Assembly: GCA_004764695.1 (NCBI GenBank)
Contig: SMSO01000007.1
Coordinates: 1,495,270 to 1,559,269 of the forward strand
Reading direction: 5' to 3'
Origin: Schizochytrium sp. TIO01
Lineage: Eukaryota > Sar > Bigyra > Thraustochytrida > Thraustochytriidae
DNA: 64,000 nt
Made by a program: the position numbers and the translations under genes
Part shown: positions 31,964 to 41,110 of the stretch, in pieces
Position numbering within the stretch: position 1 is the first letter of the stretch
How the letters are laid out: each line of letters opens with the position of its first letter
Notes under the pieces: model-generated
Databases searched by the model: none
The model's input: the letters and a program-made list of their open reading frames with translations, nothing else
What the model was told of the DNA's origin: nothing

Positions 31964-32521
31964 ATGCGTGCGATCTTGAAAAAGTGCGTGTGCATCGCAC
32001 GACCTCGGTTTCTCAATATTTCCTTTACAGGACTCGAAGGTTATGATCATGGCGTGCATATGTCATATAGTATTGTTCGTGTGTTATTAGACTTGTTGCT
32101 ACTTATCACGAACTGGCCATGCGATGCTCATATTTGCGTAGAACGCTCGATTGATTCAGACTCCAAGTGGCTTGCTGCATTGATAAACATCAATCCTGTT
32201 TATCTTCTCCGTGTGTCGCTATATTATTATACCCGCAGATGTGGGGCCGATTTCCCACTGGTACAGAGAATACCTCGTGAACCGGAATTAGCTCCTGTGA
32301 AGCTTTATTCGGATTTTTTGAAGAGAGAGGTGAGAGCGCACGCTTTGCGCCTGCATGTTGCGACTAAATTCTTCCCTTTTGGTCAAAATCCTTATGGCGG
32401 TGAGATGCACAGTGTTGCTCAGTGTTTTCGCGCATGCTCGTACTACAATCGCCACTTTCCAGAAATGTGTGCGTACCTGGGCGGTGAGTTCCCACCTCGT
32501 CCAGCCGATGTAAAAGATTGA
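31964..32521 (+). CDS. Unrecognised protein, possibly a 3' exon
   Basis: 185 aa from ATG 31964 (MRAILKKCVC). The open frame extends five codons further upstream with no ATG, and CTACTATAG just before could be a splice acceptor, so the true N-terminus may lie upstream. It is Cys- and Tyr-rich, with a hydrophobic helix near residues 35-50 (VRVLLDLLLLITNW) and an acidic-basic tail GEFPPRPADVKD. No domain recognised. Its last 22 codons and downstream sequence recur, frameshifted, at 34778-34847, where a tandem duplication copied the end of this gene. Confidence 0.55.
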   Translation: MRAILKKCVCIARPRFLNISFTGLEGYDHGVHMSYSIVRVLLDLLLLITNWPCDAHICVERSIDSDSKWLAALININPVYLLRVSLYYYTRRCGADFPLVQRIPREPELAPVKLYSDFLKREVRAHALRLHVATKFFPFGQNPYGGEMHSVAQCFRACSYYNRHFPEMCAYLGGEFPPRPADVKD

Positions 32522-32595
32522 TTCCAACAAAAACTTAAATCTTAAATGTTAAATGGTAGTTAAACTTTGCTCGTTTGTTTGGGACTTTGTAATTA

Positions 32596-34479
32596 TTATT
32601 CAACAAACGCAAAGAGCCTGTCAAAAGCAGCATTATCACCTGCAATCAACTTGTCACTTGCTCCAACCGTTGCCATGCCAAAGTCAATCACCCTCACCGC
32701 ACCAATGTGGTCTACGACAAAGTTGTTCAACCGAATGTCATTGTGCGCAACGCCGTACTCGTGCACAGCTGACAGTGCTGCACGAGCCTTGTGCTTGATC
32801 TCACTGGTGATCGACGCTTTCGGTAACTGAGAAAGTGCATCTCCGTCGTACGAGACTGCAATCAGTAAATCGTTGAACATGTGCCTTCCACCGAACAAGT
32901 AGAACGGGATGTGAATGCCCATCAGCGGTCGCAGTTCCTCATACACAGCCATTTCATTCTCGAAGCTTGCAATCGCATCCATCTGATACTGTCTAGAGTC
33001 GTTCTTGGGAGTCATAACCTTGGCAACATAATCGACACCGAATAGCACTGTATGCGCCGAGATCGAGTACTGACCCATCGGGTACTGCTTAATGACACCT
33101 TCAAGTCCGCCTCGATACGGGAACTGTTCAACAGTGCACGGTAGCGAGTCTTGGAGAGCTTTGAGCTTCTTGATCATCGATTCATCGTCGTCGCTCGAGG
33201 AAGTGGTAGTATTCATATTCTTGGTAGCACCCTTGTTACCTCTACCCGTGATGCGCTTTGCTGTGTTGACTAGTGAGGAAACAAAACCACCACTATCACC
33301 AGCACTTTTACCGGAAAGCATGTTGTACGAGCCTTTCCATTGCGTCATATCCTTGAGCAGCATACCGTCAACAAATGGAACAGACGTAAAGATCCTTTCT
33401 CGTTCTGCTTCATTCAACTCAAGCTTTGCATTTTGCAACGCGTTCACAATAAAAGCAGCGTATGCAAGCTTGACAGATTCTTCTCCTGTTCCAGTGCCCT
33501 CAAATACCTGCGAAACAAGTAATGTGTTGTTCGGCTCCAGTCTCAGAAACCACGTGCGATCCGTCGTACTCAAGACACCGTAGCGGACGCACATACGGAG
33601 CATGTACACATAAACCTGTACAATAGGCGACCTGAAGTCTCTAATTTCGGCGTCCTTGTACTTGGGTGTCGTGAAGTGATACCAGTAATCCTTTAGATCA
33701 TCATGCACGTGATGAAGAACTTGTTCTTGGAGAACTTCTTGAACATTTACGTTTTCTTCAGATGCGATTTCTTCAGCTTCTTCGACAACGTCAGCTCGTT
33801 TGACGGAGTTGGGAAATTTAGCACAGGCTTTGTGTTCGTGCACAATTATAGCGTATCGCTCCCCGGGGCCCGTTGCTCGCATACCACAGTGCACGTCTGT
33901 ACTGTCGTTGGTGGCATCAGGATTAGCTGCTCTAGCGATCGTCCAATCAGTTCGAAAACCACTATGCGCGTCTTCAACGAAAAATTCCAGACCATAACGC
34001 CTGAATTCGTCGTGTGGACGAACGACCCACTGCATGAATGGATCAAGGAAATTGATGTTAAATCTATCTACACAAAATCTTTCATTCGGCAGACTCTGAA
34101 CACCTTCTGTTACGTAAGCTAAGAAAAAAATCTCAGGAACTTGTCCGTTCAGGAGATTCTCTTCACCATCCATGATTTCTTCGATTCTCATATCTTCGTT
34201 GAAGGTACCCCATCGTTCCACCGCAGAGGGTACTAGGTTAAACTTTGCCTGAGCACTAGCTGCCGGTGGGTTGGCATCTGGGAGGCGTCGAGTCGAACTA
34301 CTAACAGCTGCAGACTGACCGTAATCATGTGTCGTACCTTCATGAGCCTGTGCTGAGGCCTCTATAGACTGTAGCTCGGAGGATGCGCTTGGATTCCAAA
34401 GTGTTATCAGCATATCAGAGATAAGCCGATACTTACACAGCGCCACGTGTGCCGGTACGGTCGGTGTGCCACCGTACAT
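32596..34479 (-). CDS. PD-(D/E)XK nuclease-like plus kinase-like fusion protein, copy 1
   Basis: 627 aa, single exon, ATG 34479. N-terminal module: an acidic residue in DWTIA (Asp178), then HEHKA (Glu215-x-Lys217) at the end of a hydrophobic strand, then PIVQVYVYMLRMCVRYGVLS. This is the D...ExK plus Q...Y pattern of PD-(D/E)XK folds. C-terminal module: kinase-like, with a strand Lys in DYVAKVM, Glu in FENEMAVYEEL, catalytic loop HNDIRLNN and VIDFG. The protein ends about 30 residues after DFG, so most of the C-lobe is absent. The nuclease-kinase order matches that described for Crinkler-type effectors and related eukaryotic systems; this is inferred from motifs. Copy 2 next door is closely similar. 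Between the modules is a basic linker (KRITGRGNKGA). No signal peptide is visible. Confidence 0.8.
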   Translation of the reverse strand: MYGGTPTVPAHVALCKYRLISDMLITLWNPSASSELQSIEASAQAHEGTTHDYGQSAAVSSSTRRLPDANPPAASAQAKFNLVPSAVERWGTFNEDMRIEEIMDGEENLLNGQVPEIFFLAYVTEGVQSLPNERFCVDRFNINFLDPFMQWVVRPHDEFRRYGLEFFVEDAHSGFRTDWTIARAANPDATNDSTDVHCGMRATGPGERYAIIVHEHKACAKFPNSVKRADVVEEAEEIASEENVNVQEVLQEQVLHHVHDDLKDYWYHFTTPKYKDAEIRDFRSPIVQVYVYMLRMCVRYGVLSTTDRTWFLRLEPNNTLLVSQVFEGTGTGEESVKLAYAAFIVNALQNAKLELNEAERERIFTSVPFVDGMLLKDMTQWKGSYNMLSGKSAGDSGGFVSSLVNTAKRITGRGNKGATKNMNTTTSSSDDDESMIKKLKALQDSLPCTVEQFPYRGGLEGVIKQYPMGQYSISAHTVLFGVDYVAKVMTPKNDSRQYQMDAIASFENEMAVYEELRPLMGIHIPFYLFGGRHMFNDLLIAVSYDGDALSQLPKASITSEIKHKARAALSAVHEYGVAHNDIRLNNFVVDHIGAVRVIDFGMATVGASDKLIAGDNAAFDRLFAFVE

Positions 34480-34567
34480 TGCTCCTAACCTGACTCAACT
34501 CAACTCTGCACGTGATTCCCAAATTGAGGCTTTGCTTGCTCTTCTTTCTGCTTCGTGTTCACGTCAC

Positions 34568-34630
34568 GTTGCGCTACGCTTTTGCATCGGTGTTGCGCTA
34601 CGCTTTTGCATCGGTGTTGCGCTACGCTTT
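34568..34630 (+). repeat. 24-bp promoter repeat, about 2.7 copies
   Basis: Copies of GTTGCGCTACGCTTTT begin at 34568, 34592 and 34616 (24-bp period), about 90-150 bases upstream of the copy 1 start codon. The other unit has two copies at the matching position. Position and conservation suggest promoter elements, but slippage alone is possible. Confidence 0.6.
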
Positions 34631-34921
34631 TTTTGGTCTGTGTGCATTCCCCTTAATCTGCATGACTCATTGCAGTGTTTCATTCCTCTTACTCTATAGT
34701 CTAAGTAGACTTTATATCTCTTCTGTTAGCTTTTTTTTCTTTTTTTTTTTCATGTGGAATATGCAGTTGCTTAATTTACTTTCCGGAAATGTGTGCGTAC
34801 CTGGTGGGGGTGAGTTCCCACCTCGTCCCGACGATTTGAAAGATTGATTCCAACAAAAACTTAAATCTTAAATGTTAAATGGTAGTTAAACTTTGCACGT
34901 TTGTTTGGGACTTTGTAATTA

Positions 34922-36808
34922 TTACTCAACAAACGCAAAGAGCTTGTCAAAAGCAGCATTATCATCTGCAATCATCTTGTCACTTGCTCCAACCGTTGCC
35001 ATGCCGAAGTCAATCACCCTCACCTCTTCAATGTGGTCTACGACAAAATTGTTCAACCGAATGTCATTGTGCGCAACACCATACTCGTGCACAGCTGAAA
35101 GTGCTACACGCGCCTTGTGCTTGATCTCACTGGTGATTGACGCTTTCGGTAACTGAGAAAGTGCATCACCGTGGTACGAGACTGCAATCAGTAAATCGTT
35201 GAACATGTGCCGTCCACCGAACAAGTAGAACGGGATGTGAATGCCCATCAGCGGTCGCAGTTCCTCATACACAGCCATTTCATTCTCGAAGCTTGCAATC
35301 GCATCCATCTTATACTGTCTAGAGTCGTTCTTGGGAGTCATAACTTTGGCAACATAATCGAGACCGAATGTCACTGTATGTGCCGAGATCGAGTACTGAC
35401 CCATCGGGTACTGCTTAACGACACCTCCAAGTCCGCCTCGATACGGGAACTGTTCAGCAGTGCACGGTAGCGAGTCTTGGAGAGCTTTCAGCTTCTTGAT
35501 CATCGATTCATCGCCGTCGCTCGTGGAAGTGGTAGTATTCATATTCTGGGTAGCACCCTTATTACCTCTACCTGTGATGCGCTTTGCTGCTTTGACCACT
35601 GAGGAAACAAAACTACTACTACCACCAGCACTTTTGCCGGAAAACATGTTGTACGAGTCTTGCCATTGGGTCATATCCTTGAGCAGCTTACCGTCAACAA
35701 ATGGAACAGAAGTGAAGATCTTTTCTCGTTCCACATCATTCAAATCAAGCTTTGCATTTTTCAACGCGTTCACAATAAAAGCAGCGTATGCAAGCTTGAC
35801 AGATTTTTCTCCTTTTTCAGTGCCATAAAACACCTGCGAAACAAGTAATGTGTTGTCTGGCTCCAGTCTCAGAAACCACGTGCGATCCGTCGTACTCAAG
35901 ACACCGTAGCGGACGCACATACGGAGCATGTGCACATAAACCTGTACAATAGGCGACCTGAAGTCTTTAATTTGGGCGTCCTCGTACTCTTCGACTTCCG
36001 TGAAGTGATACCAGTAATCCTTTAGATCATCATGCACGTGATCAAGAACAATTGGTTGGAGAACTTCTTGAACATTTACGTTTTCTTCAGATGCGATTTC
36101 TTCAGCTTTTTTGAGAACGTCAGCTCGTTTGACGGAGTTGGGAAATTTAGCACAGGCTTTGTGCTCGTGCACAATTATAGCGTATCGCGTACTGGGGCCC
36201 GTTGCTGGCATACCACAGTGCACGTCCACTTTGTCGTTGGGGTCATCAGGCTTAGCTTCTCTAGCGATCGTCCAATCAGTTCGAAAACCACTATGCGCGT
36301 CTTCAACGAAAAATTCCACACCATAACAATTGAATTCCTCGTTTGTATGAACAATATCACCTAAGAACGGATAAACGAATGAAGCGTGCATTACAGATGC
36401 ACAAAATGTTTCATTCGGCGTATTAGCATATCTTTCTGTATTGAAAGCACGGAACAAAACGTTTAAAACTTCTCCATTCAGGAGCCCCTCTTGACCATCC
36501 ATGATTTCTTCGATCCTCATTTCTTGGTTGAAGGTACCCCATCGTTCCACCGCAGAGGGTACTAGGTTAAACTTTGACTGAGCGCTAGCTGCCGGTGGAT
36601 TGGCATCTGTGAGGCGTTGAGTCGCACTACTAACAGCTGCAGACTCACCGTAATCATGAGTCGTACCTTCATGAGCCTGTGCTGAGGCCTCTATAGACTG
36701 TATCTCGGAGGATGCGCTTGGATTCCAAAGTGTTATCAGCATACGATCAATAAGCGGAAACTGACACAACGCCTTGTGTGCCGGTAGGAGCTCTACGTTG
36801 TACGACAT
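34922..36808 (-). CDS. PD-(D/E)XK nuclease-like plus kinase-like fusion protein, copy 2
   Basis: 628 aa, single exon, ATG 36808. Same architecture as copy 1: Asp178 in DWTIA, Glu215-x-Lys217 in HEHKA, then PIVQVYVHMLRMCVRYGVLS; kinase-like Lys488 in DYVAKVM, Asp582 and Asn587 in HNDIRLNN, Asp600 in IDFG, ending FDKLFAFVE. Every candidate catalytic residue is kept in both copies. Differences cluster at the N-terminus (residues 1-15) and in a segment near 105-160, which is largely rewritten (FRAFNTERYANTPNETF versus FLAYVTEGVQSLPNERF). This suggests the fold and active sites are constrained while one surface diverges. No signal peptide or membrane segment is visible. The role is unknown; a DNA- or nucleotide-directed defence or effector activity is an inference. 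Confidence 0.8.
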   Translation of the reverse strand: MSYNVELLPAHKALCQFPLIDRMLITLWNPSASSEIQSIEASAQAHEGTTHDYGESAAVSSATQRLTDANPPAASAQSKFNLVPSAVERWGTFNQEMRIEEIMDGQEGLLNGEVLNVLFRAFNTERYANTPNETFCASVMHASFVYPFLGDIVHTNEEFNCYGVEFFVEDAHSGFRTDWTIAREAKPDDPNDKVDVHCGMPATGPSTRYAIIVHEHKACAKFPNSVKRADVLKKAEEIASEENVNVQEVLQPIVLDHVHDDLKDYWYHFTEVEEYEDAQIKDFRSPIVQVYVHMLRMCVRYGVLSTTDRTWFLRLEPDNTLLVSQVFYGTEKGEKSVKLAYAAFIVNALKNAKLDLNDVEREKIFTSVPFVDGKLLKDMTQWQDSYNMFSGKSAGGSSSFVSSVVKAAKRITGRGNKGATQNMNTTTSTSDGDESMIKKLKALQDSLPCTAEQFPYRGGLGGVVKQYPMGQYSISAHTVTFGLDYVAKVMTPKNDSRQYKMDAIASFENEMAVYEELRPLMGIHIPFYLFGGRHMFNDLLIAVSYHGDALSQLPKASITSEIKHKARVALSAVHEYGVAHNDIRLNNFVVDHIEEVRVIDFGMATVGASDKMIADDNAAFDKLFAFVE

Positions 36809-36921
36809 TGCTCCTACCCTGACTCATCTCAACACACCCCAATCTGACTCGACTCAACTCTGCTCGCGATTCCCAAATTGAGGCTTTGCTTGCTCTTCTT
36901 TCTGCTTCGTGTTCACGTCAC

Positions 36922-36962
36922 GTTGCGCTACGCTTTTGCCTGGGTGTTGCGCTACGCTTTTT
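36922..36962 (+). repeat. 24-bp promoter repeat, two copies
   Basis: GTTGCGCTACGCTTTT starts at 36922 and 36946, upstream of copy 2, corresponding to the triple repeat at 34568-34630. Confidence 0.6.
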
Positions 36963-37027
36963 GTCTGTGTGCATTCCCCTTAATCTGCATGATCGATTGC
37001 AGTAATTCCTTCCTCTTACTCTTTAGA

Positions 37028-37534
37028 TTACCACATTCAACTTACATTCCTTATAACCTGTGTATATCCATAACTTATATTCTTCATGATTATACATAAA
37101 CTAGTTATCCCAAATCTATTCCTCTTAGGCTATAGGTGCCCGTTAAACAAGCGTATGTAGTTTATGTTTCCGCTTAGCACGTACTCATTTTAACAACATA
37201 TCATTCCCCGTTACTAGGTAAGGTTTGGGTACGTATAAGTCATTTCAGGGTTTTTGTATACATATTAACTCCTTATTAGGGAACTTGGAAGAACAGGATA
37301 AATGGTTTATAATTTATGGTACTAGTACATATCTATAGGACAGAGAGAGCGCTATATAATTAGAAGGTAGAGTCAGAGTCAGAGTCACTGGACAACGTGA
37401 GAGAGCTGTTGTTATTCTCTTGAAGGCTTGAAGTTTGCCTAGCCCCAAGCTTAATAGTGAATGCAGCTATAATCTATTCGTAGGAGTTTGCATCTTCAAT
37501 TTTAGAGAAGTTGACAGTATCTTGTAAAACATCT
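37028..37534. other. Intergenic spacer
   Basis: About 500 AT-rich bases between unit B and the Ulp1-like relic. A GAGTCA-rich stretch lies at 37373-37388. No gene seen. Confidence 0.5.
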
Positions 37535-37940
37535 TCAAAACTTAACATTTGCAGGTGTAGGTATGTCGCTGCAATGCCTGTCATCAGTAACTTCGAATGA
37601 GATGCGCAACTGGGGGGCAGAAGAGAGCTCAACTTTCCTAGTAGGCTCATGGATGTCTCCTCCAGAGAAGAGACCATCAATCACTGCCATCACGTAGATT
37701 CCACAATTATAAGAGTTCTCTTGCTCGCCATCAACAAATTCAAATTTCCACTCACCCAGGTCAGTTTTGATGTGCAGAACTTCATCAAGCAACCTTTGAT
37801 AATCCTCGAAACAAGCATGACCCAGAAGAGTTTTTCATTGGATCAAACGCAAGTATACGTCTTTGCACAAAATCCACAGTCATGAGATACCAATCCGAAT
37901 TTTTTAAAATCGGGAAAAGGACAAGCTTTACGCCATGAAG
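37535..37940 (-). pseudogene. Ulp1-like (C48) cysteine protease fragment, broken
   Basis: The minus strand reads VLFPILKNSDWYLMTVDFVQ, then RRILAFDPMK. After a one-base shift in a run of five A (+ 37831-37835) it continues FEDYQRLLDEVLHIKTDLGEW, then QENSYNCGIYVMAVIDGL. This is the order of the Ulp1/SENP core: HW strand, D in a DPM/DSL motif, Q and catalytic C. The Gln and Cys (codon 37705-37703) are present. The expected His before Trp is Asp (GAT at 37895-37893, one base from CAT). The frameshift and lost His indicate a dead copy. Ulp1 domains also travel inside some eukaryotic DNA transposons, so this may be a transposon remnant; no terminal repeats were found. Confidence 0.65.
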
Positions 37941-38113
37941 AAATTGATCTCACGATGAGCAATTAGACGTAGTATTCCAAAAGCTATAGCCACATCGTGC
38001 ATTAGTCAGCACCTTCAGGCCACCTGTACCCAACTTTTCAAATTACCCGTATCAAATTGTTTTCAAGCCTGTGCAGAGCTGGATATTTGCGAAACCTCTT
38101 TCAATGCATTCCA

Positions 38114-38371
38114 CTATAAATTTTCCTTTTCGTAATCTGTAATCTGTAATGTTTTGGTGTCTGTCCTCGCTTCGTTCACCTCCTCAAATTCCTGTTCAGG
38201 CTCCTCGTCTAGATCTCTTTCAATCCCAATTTGGTCAAGGAAACACTCCAATATACTTAATTCTTCAGCACTTGGATCGACGGTTTCATTTCGAGAACGT
38301 TTTGAACCTGCGCCGCGAGCTTGGCTATTAATTACCTTGGTCTTGATTATCTCTTCTACAGTCTTTCTCAC
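38114..38371 (-). pseudogene. Possible N-terminal remnant linked to the Ulp1-like gene
   Basis: An 85-codon open frame without an ATG. It is acidic and charged, with a nuclear-localisation-like GAGSKRSRNE and a run EEPEQEFEEVNEARTD. It lies on the same strand, about 170 bases upstream of the Ulp1-like pieces, in the position an N-terminal regulatory region would occupy. The intervening sequence has stops in this frame. The link is an inference from position. Confidence 0.3.
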
Positions 38372-39323
38372 TTTGAAGAAATTTGGGCTTGGAGCTTTTA
38401 CAGTTCAACTCCTCCAATCCAACTCGCATGAGTGACTCGACATCTAGTTTTACTAGCAATATATTAAAAGGCTAGATAGCGAACTCTCAGCTCAGTGGAG
38501 TGTGAGAGAGCTAAATCACAGTGACGTAAGAGGCATAGAAAGCTTTTCTTAGACAGAAAATGAAATTCAAAAACCTTGAAATGAAATTCAACTTTTTAAC
38601 TTTTCTCTCTAAACCCGACTGAGACTTTTAGTTACTGTGTTACATAGAGGCAGAAGTAATTTTATAGGCACTAAAAATAAAATTACCAATTTTTAATCAA
38701 AAAATCATGAGGTACACATGCTATGTGTCCCCTCCACAGAATCCATACAAATTTTTTCCGGGATTTGCTTGGCGAATAAATTACATAGCAACTTTTTGTA
38801 TGCCGTGCCTCGCCTGTTCTTTTTCTGTTCTTTTCCCCCTTCCCTGTACAAAAAACACCCCCCTGACGGGGATCTATGCAAAATTTACCGCAAAAGCTAA
38901 CCACCGTGGGGTGTATTTGAGCGAGCGCTCAAGAGGCAGTCCAATGTCTTCACGAGTTTCTTGAGAACGAGGGACCAAATCGACATCAGGATCTCCCTGT
39001 TGTGCCATCCCCACGTAGCGACCCTCAAGGCCGCTTGTACTTAAAGGCTGTGGCCTAGGATTGCTGCAGTTTTCGTCAGTCACAGTTTCACTTGGGCGGC
39101 TGGCTTAGCTTGCTCGGAGTATTTGGAGATCAAGTACTCTGTTCTGTCTTTAGTTGGAGGATAACCTAACGACCTGCTTCATCAAAGCATCGTTGACCTT
39201 TGCAAAGCACGTTCAACGTACTCTCAGCTTAGAGTGAGAGTGAAGATTTTTGTGACTTACCTGATTGGTTGGACCTGGGTTTTGCACAGAGTTTGGCCGC
39301 GTTAAAAATATAGCAGAACCACG
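38372..39323. other. Intergenic spacer and POLD2 promoter side
   Basis: About 950 bases. An inverted CCAAT box (GATTGGTTGG, about 39261) and a TTAAAAATATAG TATA-like element (39303-39314) precede the POLD2 ATG. The rest shows short overlapping frames only. Confidence 0.45.
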
Positions 39324-40769
39324 ATGGAGGTCAGTGTTCCTGCTGCTCTGCAGCGCTCAAGTAAGAATAACCCAGAGGAGGATGGCATGGACGTAGACCA
39401 TGAAGGTCCTTTGGCTCGTGATACAAGCGAATGCAAATACACATATAATCGATTTGTGCTGCCTCAAGTTCGAAAGTTCACCGCACAATACTCCCATGTG
39501 TACCAGAAACGCATGACTGCTCTCAAACCGGTGGTGAAACGCGAGGCCCAGCGCCTCTGGGGTGAAGTAGCCTTTGTAGATCGAGTGATTGATCTTGATT
39601 CCTCAAGGCCCACCTGCGTTTTAGTAGGAACTCTTTATAAGATCCAGCAGCTGAAACCTTCGGTGCTTGATGAATTTGCTTCTGAGTTTAGTGGCAAAGC
39701 AACTGCACCCACACTTGACAACTTTTGTTCTGATGAGGATGAATTCGTGCTGGAAGACGAGTCTGGCCGTGTGAACCTTGTCGGTCTTGAACAAATGCTG
39801 GTTGATTCTCTTGTGAGCGGTCTCGTTGTTGCTCTTCAGGGCCGTCTTGATGAAGAAGGTCGGTTTGTGGTATCTCGGTATTGTTTTCCTGGCCATGCTG
39901 CCCAGCCTGAACGCCGCTTAGTGAGCAGCAAGCCAGAGAAGCAACGCTTTCTCATGCTTGTGAGTGGTTTGCGCATGGGTGCAGGATTCGATTCTCTTCC
40001 CTTCCAGCTGTTGACCGAGTACATTTGTGGCCACATCGGCAACTCTGCAGACCATAATCTTGAATCTGAAATTGTTCGCGTTGTTATTGCAGGTAGCTCC
40101 GTCGACATTCCAGAGGAGATGAAAACAAAGGATGATGCCACTGGGTCAAAGGAGAGAAAGTTCGGAAAGTCACGTGGAACTAACCAACTGGTTGAACCTA
40201 TCAAGCAGCTTGATTGTGCCCTTGCGGAGATCGCGTCGAGTATCTGTGTTGATGTCATCCCTGGACCTAGCGATCCTGTTAATGTAACAATGCCTCAGCA
40301 ACCACTTCACAAGTGTTTGTTTCCCCACGCTGGTCGTTTTCAGTCTTCTTTTAAGCTTACAACCAACCCTTACGAATGTGTTTTGGAGGAGGATGTCTTA
40401 GTTCTAGGTCACGGTGGCCAGCCAGTTCTTGACATGCTCATGTACACTCGTAATCGTTCTCCTGTAGACCTTATGGAGGAAACACTTCAATGGCGCCATA
40501 TTGCTCCTACCGCTCCGGATACTCTTCCTTGCTACCCGCTCACATCAATTGATCCCTTTGTCATGCAGGAGCGGCCCCATCTTTACTTTTGTGGTAACCA
40601 GACAGCATTCGAGCAACGTCTGGTTCAGAGTGAGCATGGTGGATTTACTCGTGTTGTTGCCGTGCCTGAATTCTCAAAGACAGGTCAAGTCGTTCTTGTG
40701 GACCTCAACTCTGAACGTCTTGAATGCACAACTATTCAGTTCGATGGACTTGATTCGTCGTCAGAGTAA
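39324..40769 (+). CDS. POLD2: DNA polymerase delta small subunit (subunit 2)
   Basis: 481 aa, single exon, ATG 39324. The protein follows the family from end to end. It has an N-terminal LPQVRKFTAQYSHVYQKRM and an OB-fold region (VLVGTLYKIQQLKPSVLDEF, DEDEFVLEDESGRVNLVG). The inactive phosphoesterase domain follows, with LVSGLRMG, VRVVIAGSSVDIPEE, VDVIPGPSDPVNVTMPQQPLH, FKLTTNPYECVLEEDVLVLG, and HIAPTAPDTLPCYPLTSIDPF followed by RPHLYFCGNQ. Length is normal (human about 469 aa). Known role: the B subunit of DNA polymerase delta in the nucleus; it bridges the catalytic subunit to POLD3 and lacks catalytic metal ligands. No feature is unusual. Confidence 0.97.
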   Translation: MEVSVPAALQRSSKNNPEEDGMDVDHEGPLARDTSECKYTYNRFVLPQVRKFTAQYSHVYQKRMTALKPVVKREAQRLWGEVAFVDRVIDLDSSRPTCVLVGTLYKIQQLKPSVLDEFASEFSGKATAPTLDNFCSDEDEFVLEDESGRVNLVGLEQMLVDSLVSGLVVALQGRLDEEGRFVVSRYCFPGHAAQPERRLVSSKPEKQRFLMLVSGLRMGAGFDSLPFQLLTEYICGHIGNSADHNLESEIVRVVIAGSSVDIPEEMKTKDDATGSKERKFGKSRGTNQLVEPIKQLDCALAEIASSICVDVIPGPSDPVNVTMPQQPLHKCLFPHAGRFQSSFKLTTNPYECVLEEDVLVLGHGGQPVLDMLMYTRNRSPVDLMEETLQWRHIAPTAPDTLPCYPLTSIDPFVMQERPHLYFCGNQTAFEQRLVQSEHGGFTRVVAVPEFSKTGQVVLVDLNSERLECTTIQFDGLDSSSE

Positions 40770-41110
40770 GCCTCTCCGAAATGGAAAACAGCAAATGCCT
40801 TTGATTTTACTTTCTCACTGTGCCACTTTCACATCTAAACGCTGAACTATGTATAGCAACATACTATATCTTGACTGGTATTGAGATTGAGAAGCAGGCA
40901 CTCCTAATGCCTCAATCTAAAGGAGAGGAATGATTTATCTGAAGAACGAAGTTAAAAAAAAAACTTAGGATATTATGAGAAAAAAAGGAAACGTCTTACG
41001 CAAAAATGTTTAAATGGTTTACATTTGTCTGGCCTTAAGTTTGGCTGCGCCTAGCACTAAAATATTAAAAAAAAAATCTAAAAGTAGAAGAGGTAGGGTC
41101 TACTTTATTA
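40770..41110. other. Convergent intergenic spacer
   Basis: About 340 bases between POLD2 and the PDZ gene, with A-rich runs (40954-40985, 41066-41080). Presumably 3' UTRs. No gene seen. Confidence 0.5.

Larger units (their letters stand above)
32454..34700. repeat. Tandem duplication, unit A
   Basis: Unit A runs from ACTTTCC at 32454 (inside the 3' end of the 185-aa gene) to about 34700. Unit B repeats the same order from 34778: tail of the 185-aa gene, AACAAAAACTTAAATCTTAAA spacer, kinase-like gene on the minus strand, promoter repeats and CCTCTTACTCT. Units are offset by about 2.32 kb and stay similar over non-coding parts, so the event is fairly recent. Confidence 0.85.
34778..37027. repeat. 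Tandem duplication, unit B
   Basis: The second copy of the unit described at 32454-34700. It starts with the last 22 codons of the 185-aa gene carrying a 2-base insertion (CTGGTGGGGG versus CTGGGCGG), which breaks the original frame. It continues through kinase-like copy 2 and its promoter to about 37027. About 77 bases of unrelated sequence (34701-34777) separate the units. Confidence 0.85.

Noticed and set aside
32000-37100. Duplicated kinase-like genes as a transposon
   Set aside because: The unit boundaries lack inverted or long terminal repeats, and the unit contains part of a neighbouring host gene, so simple tandem duplication fits better.
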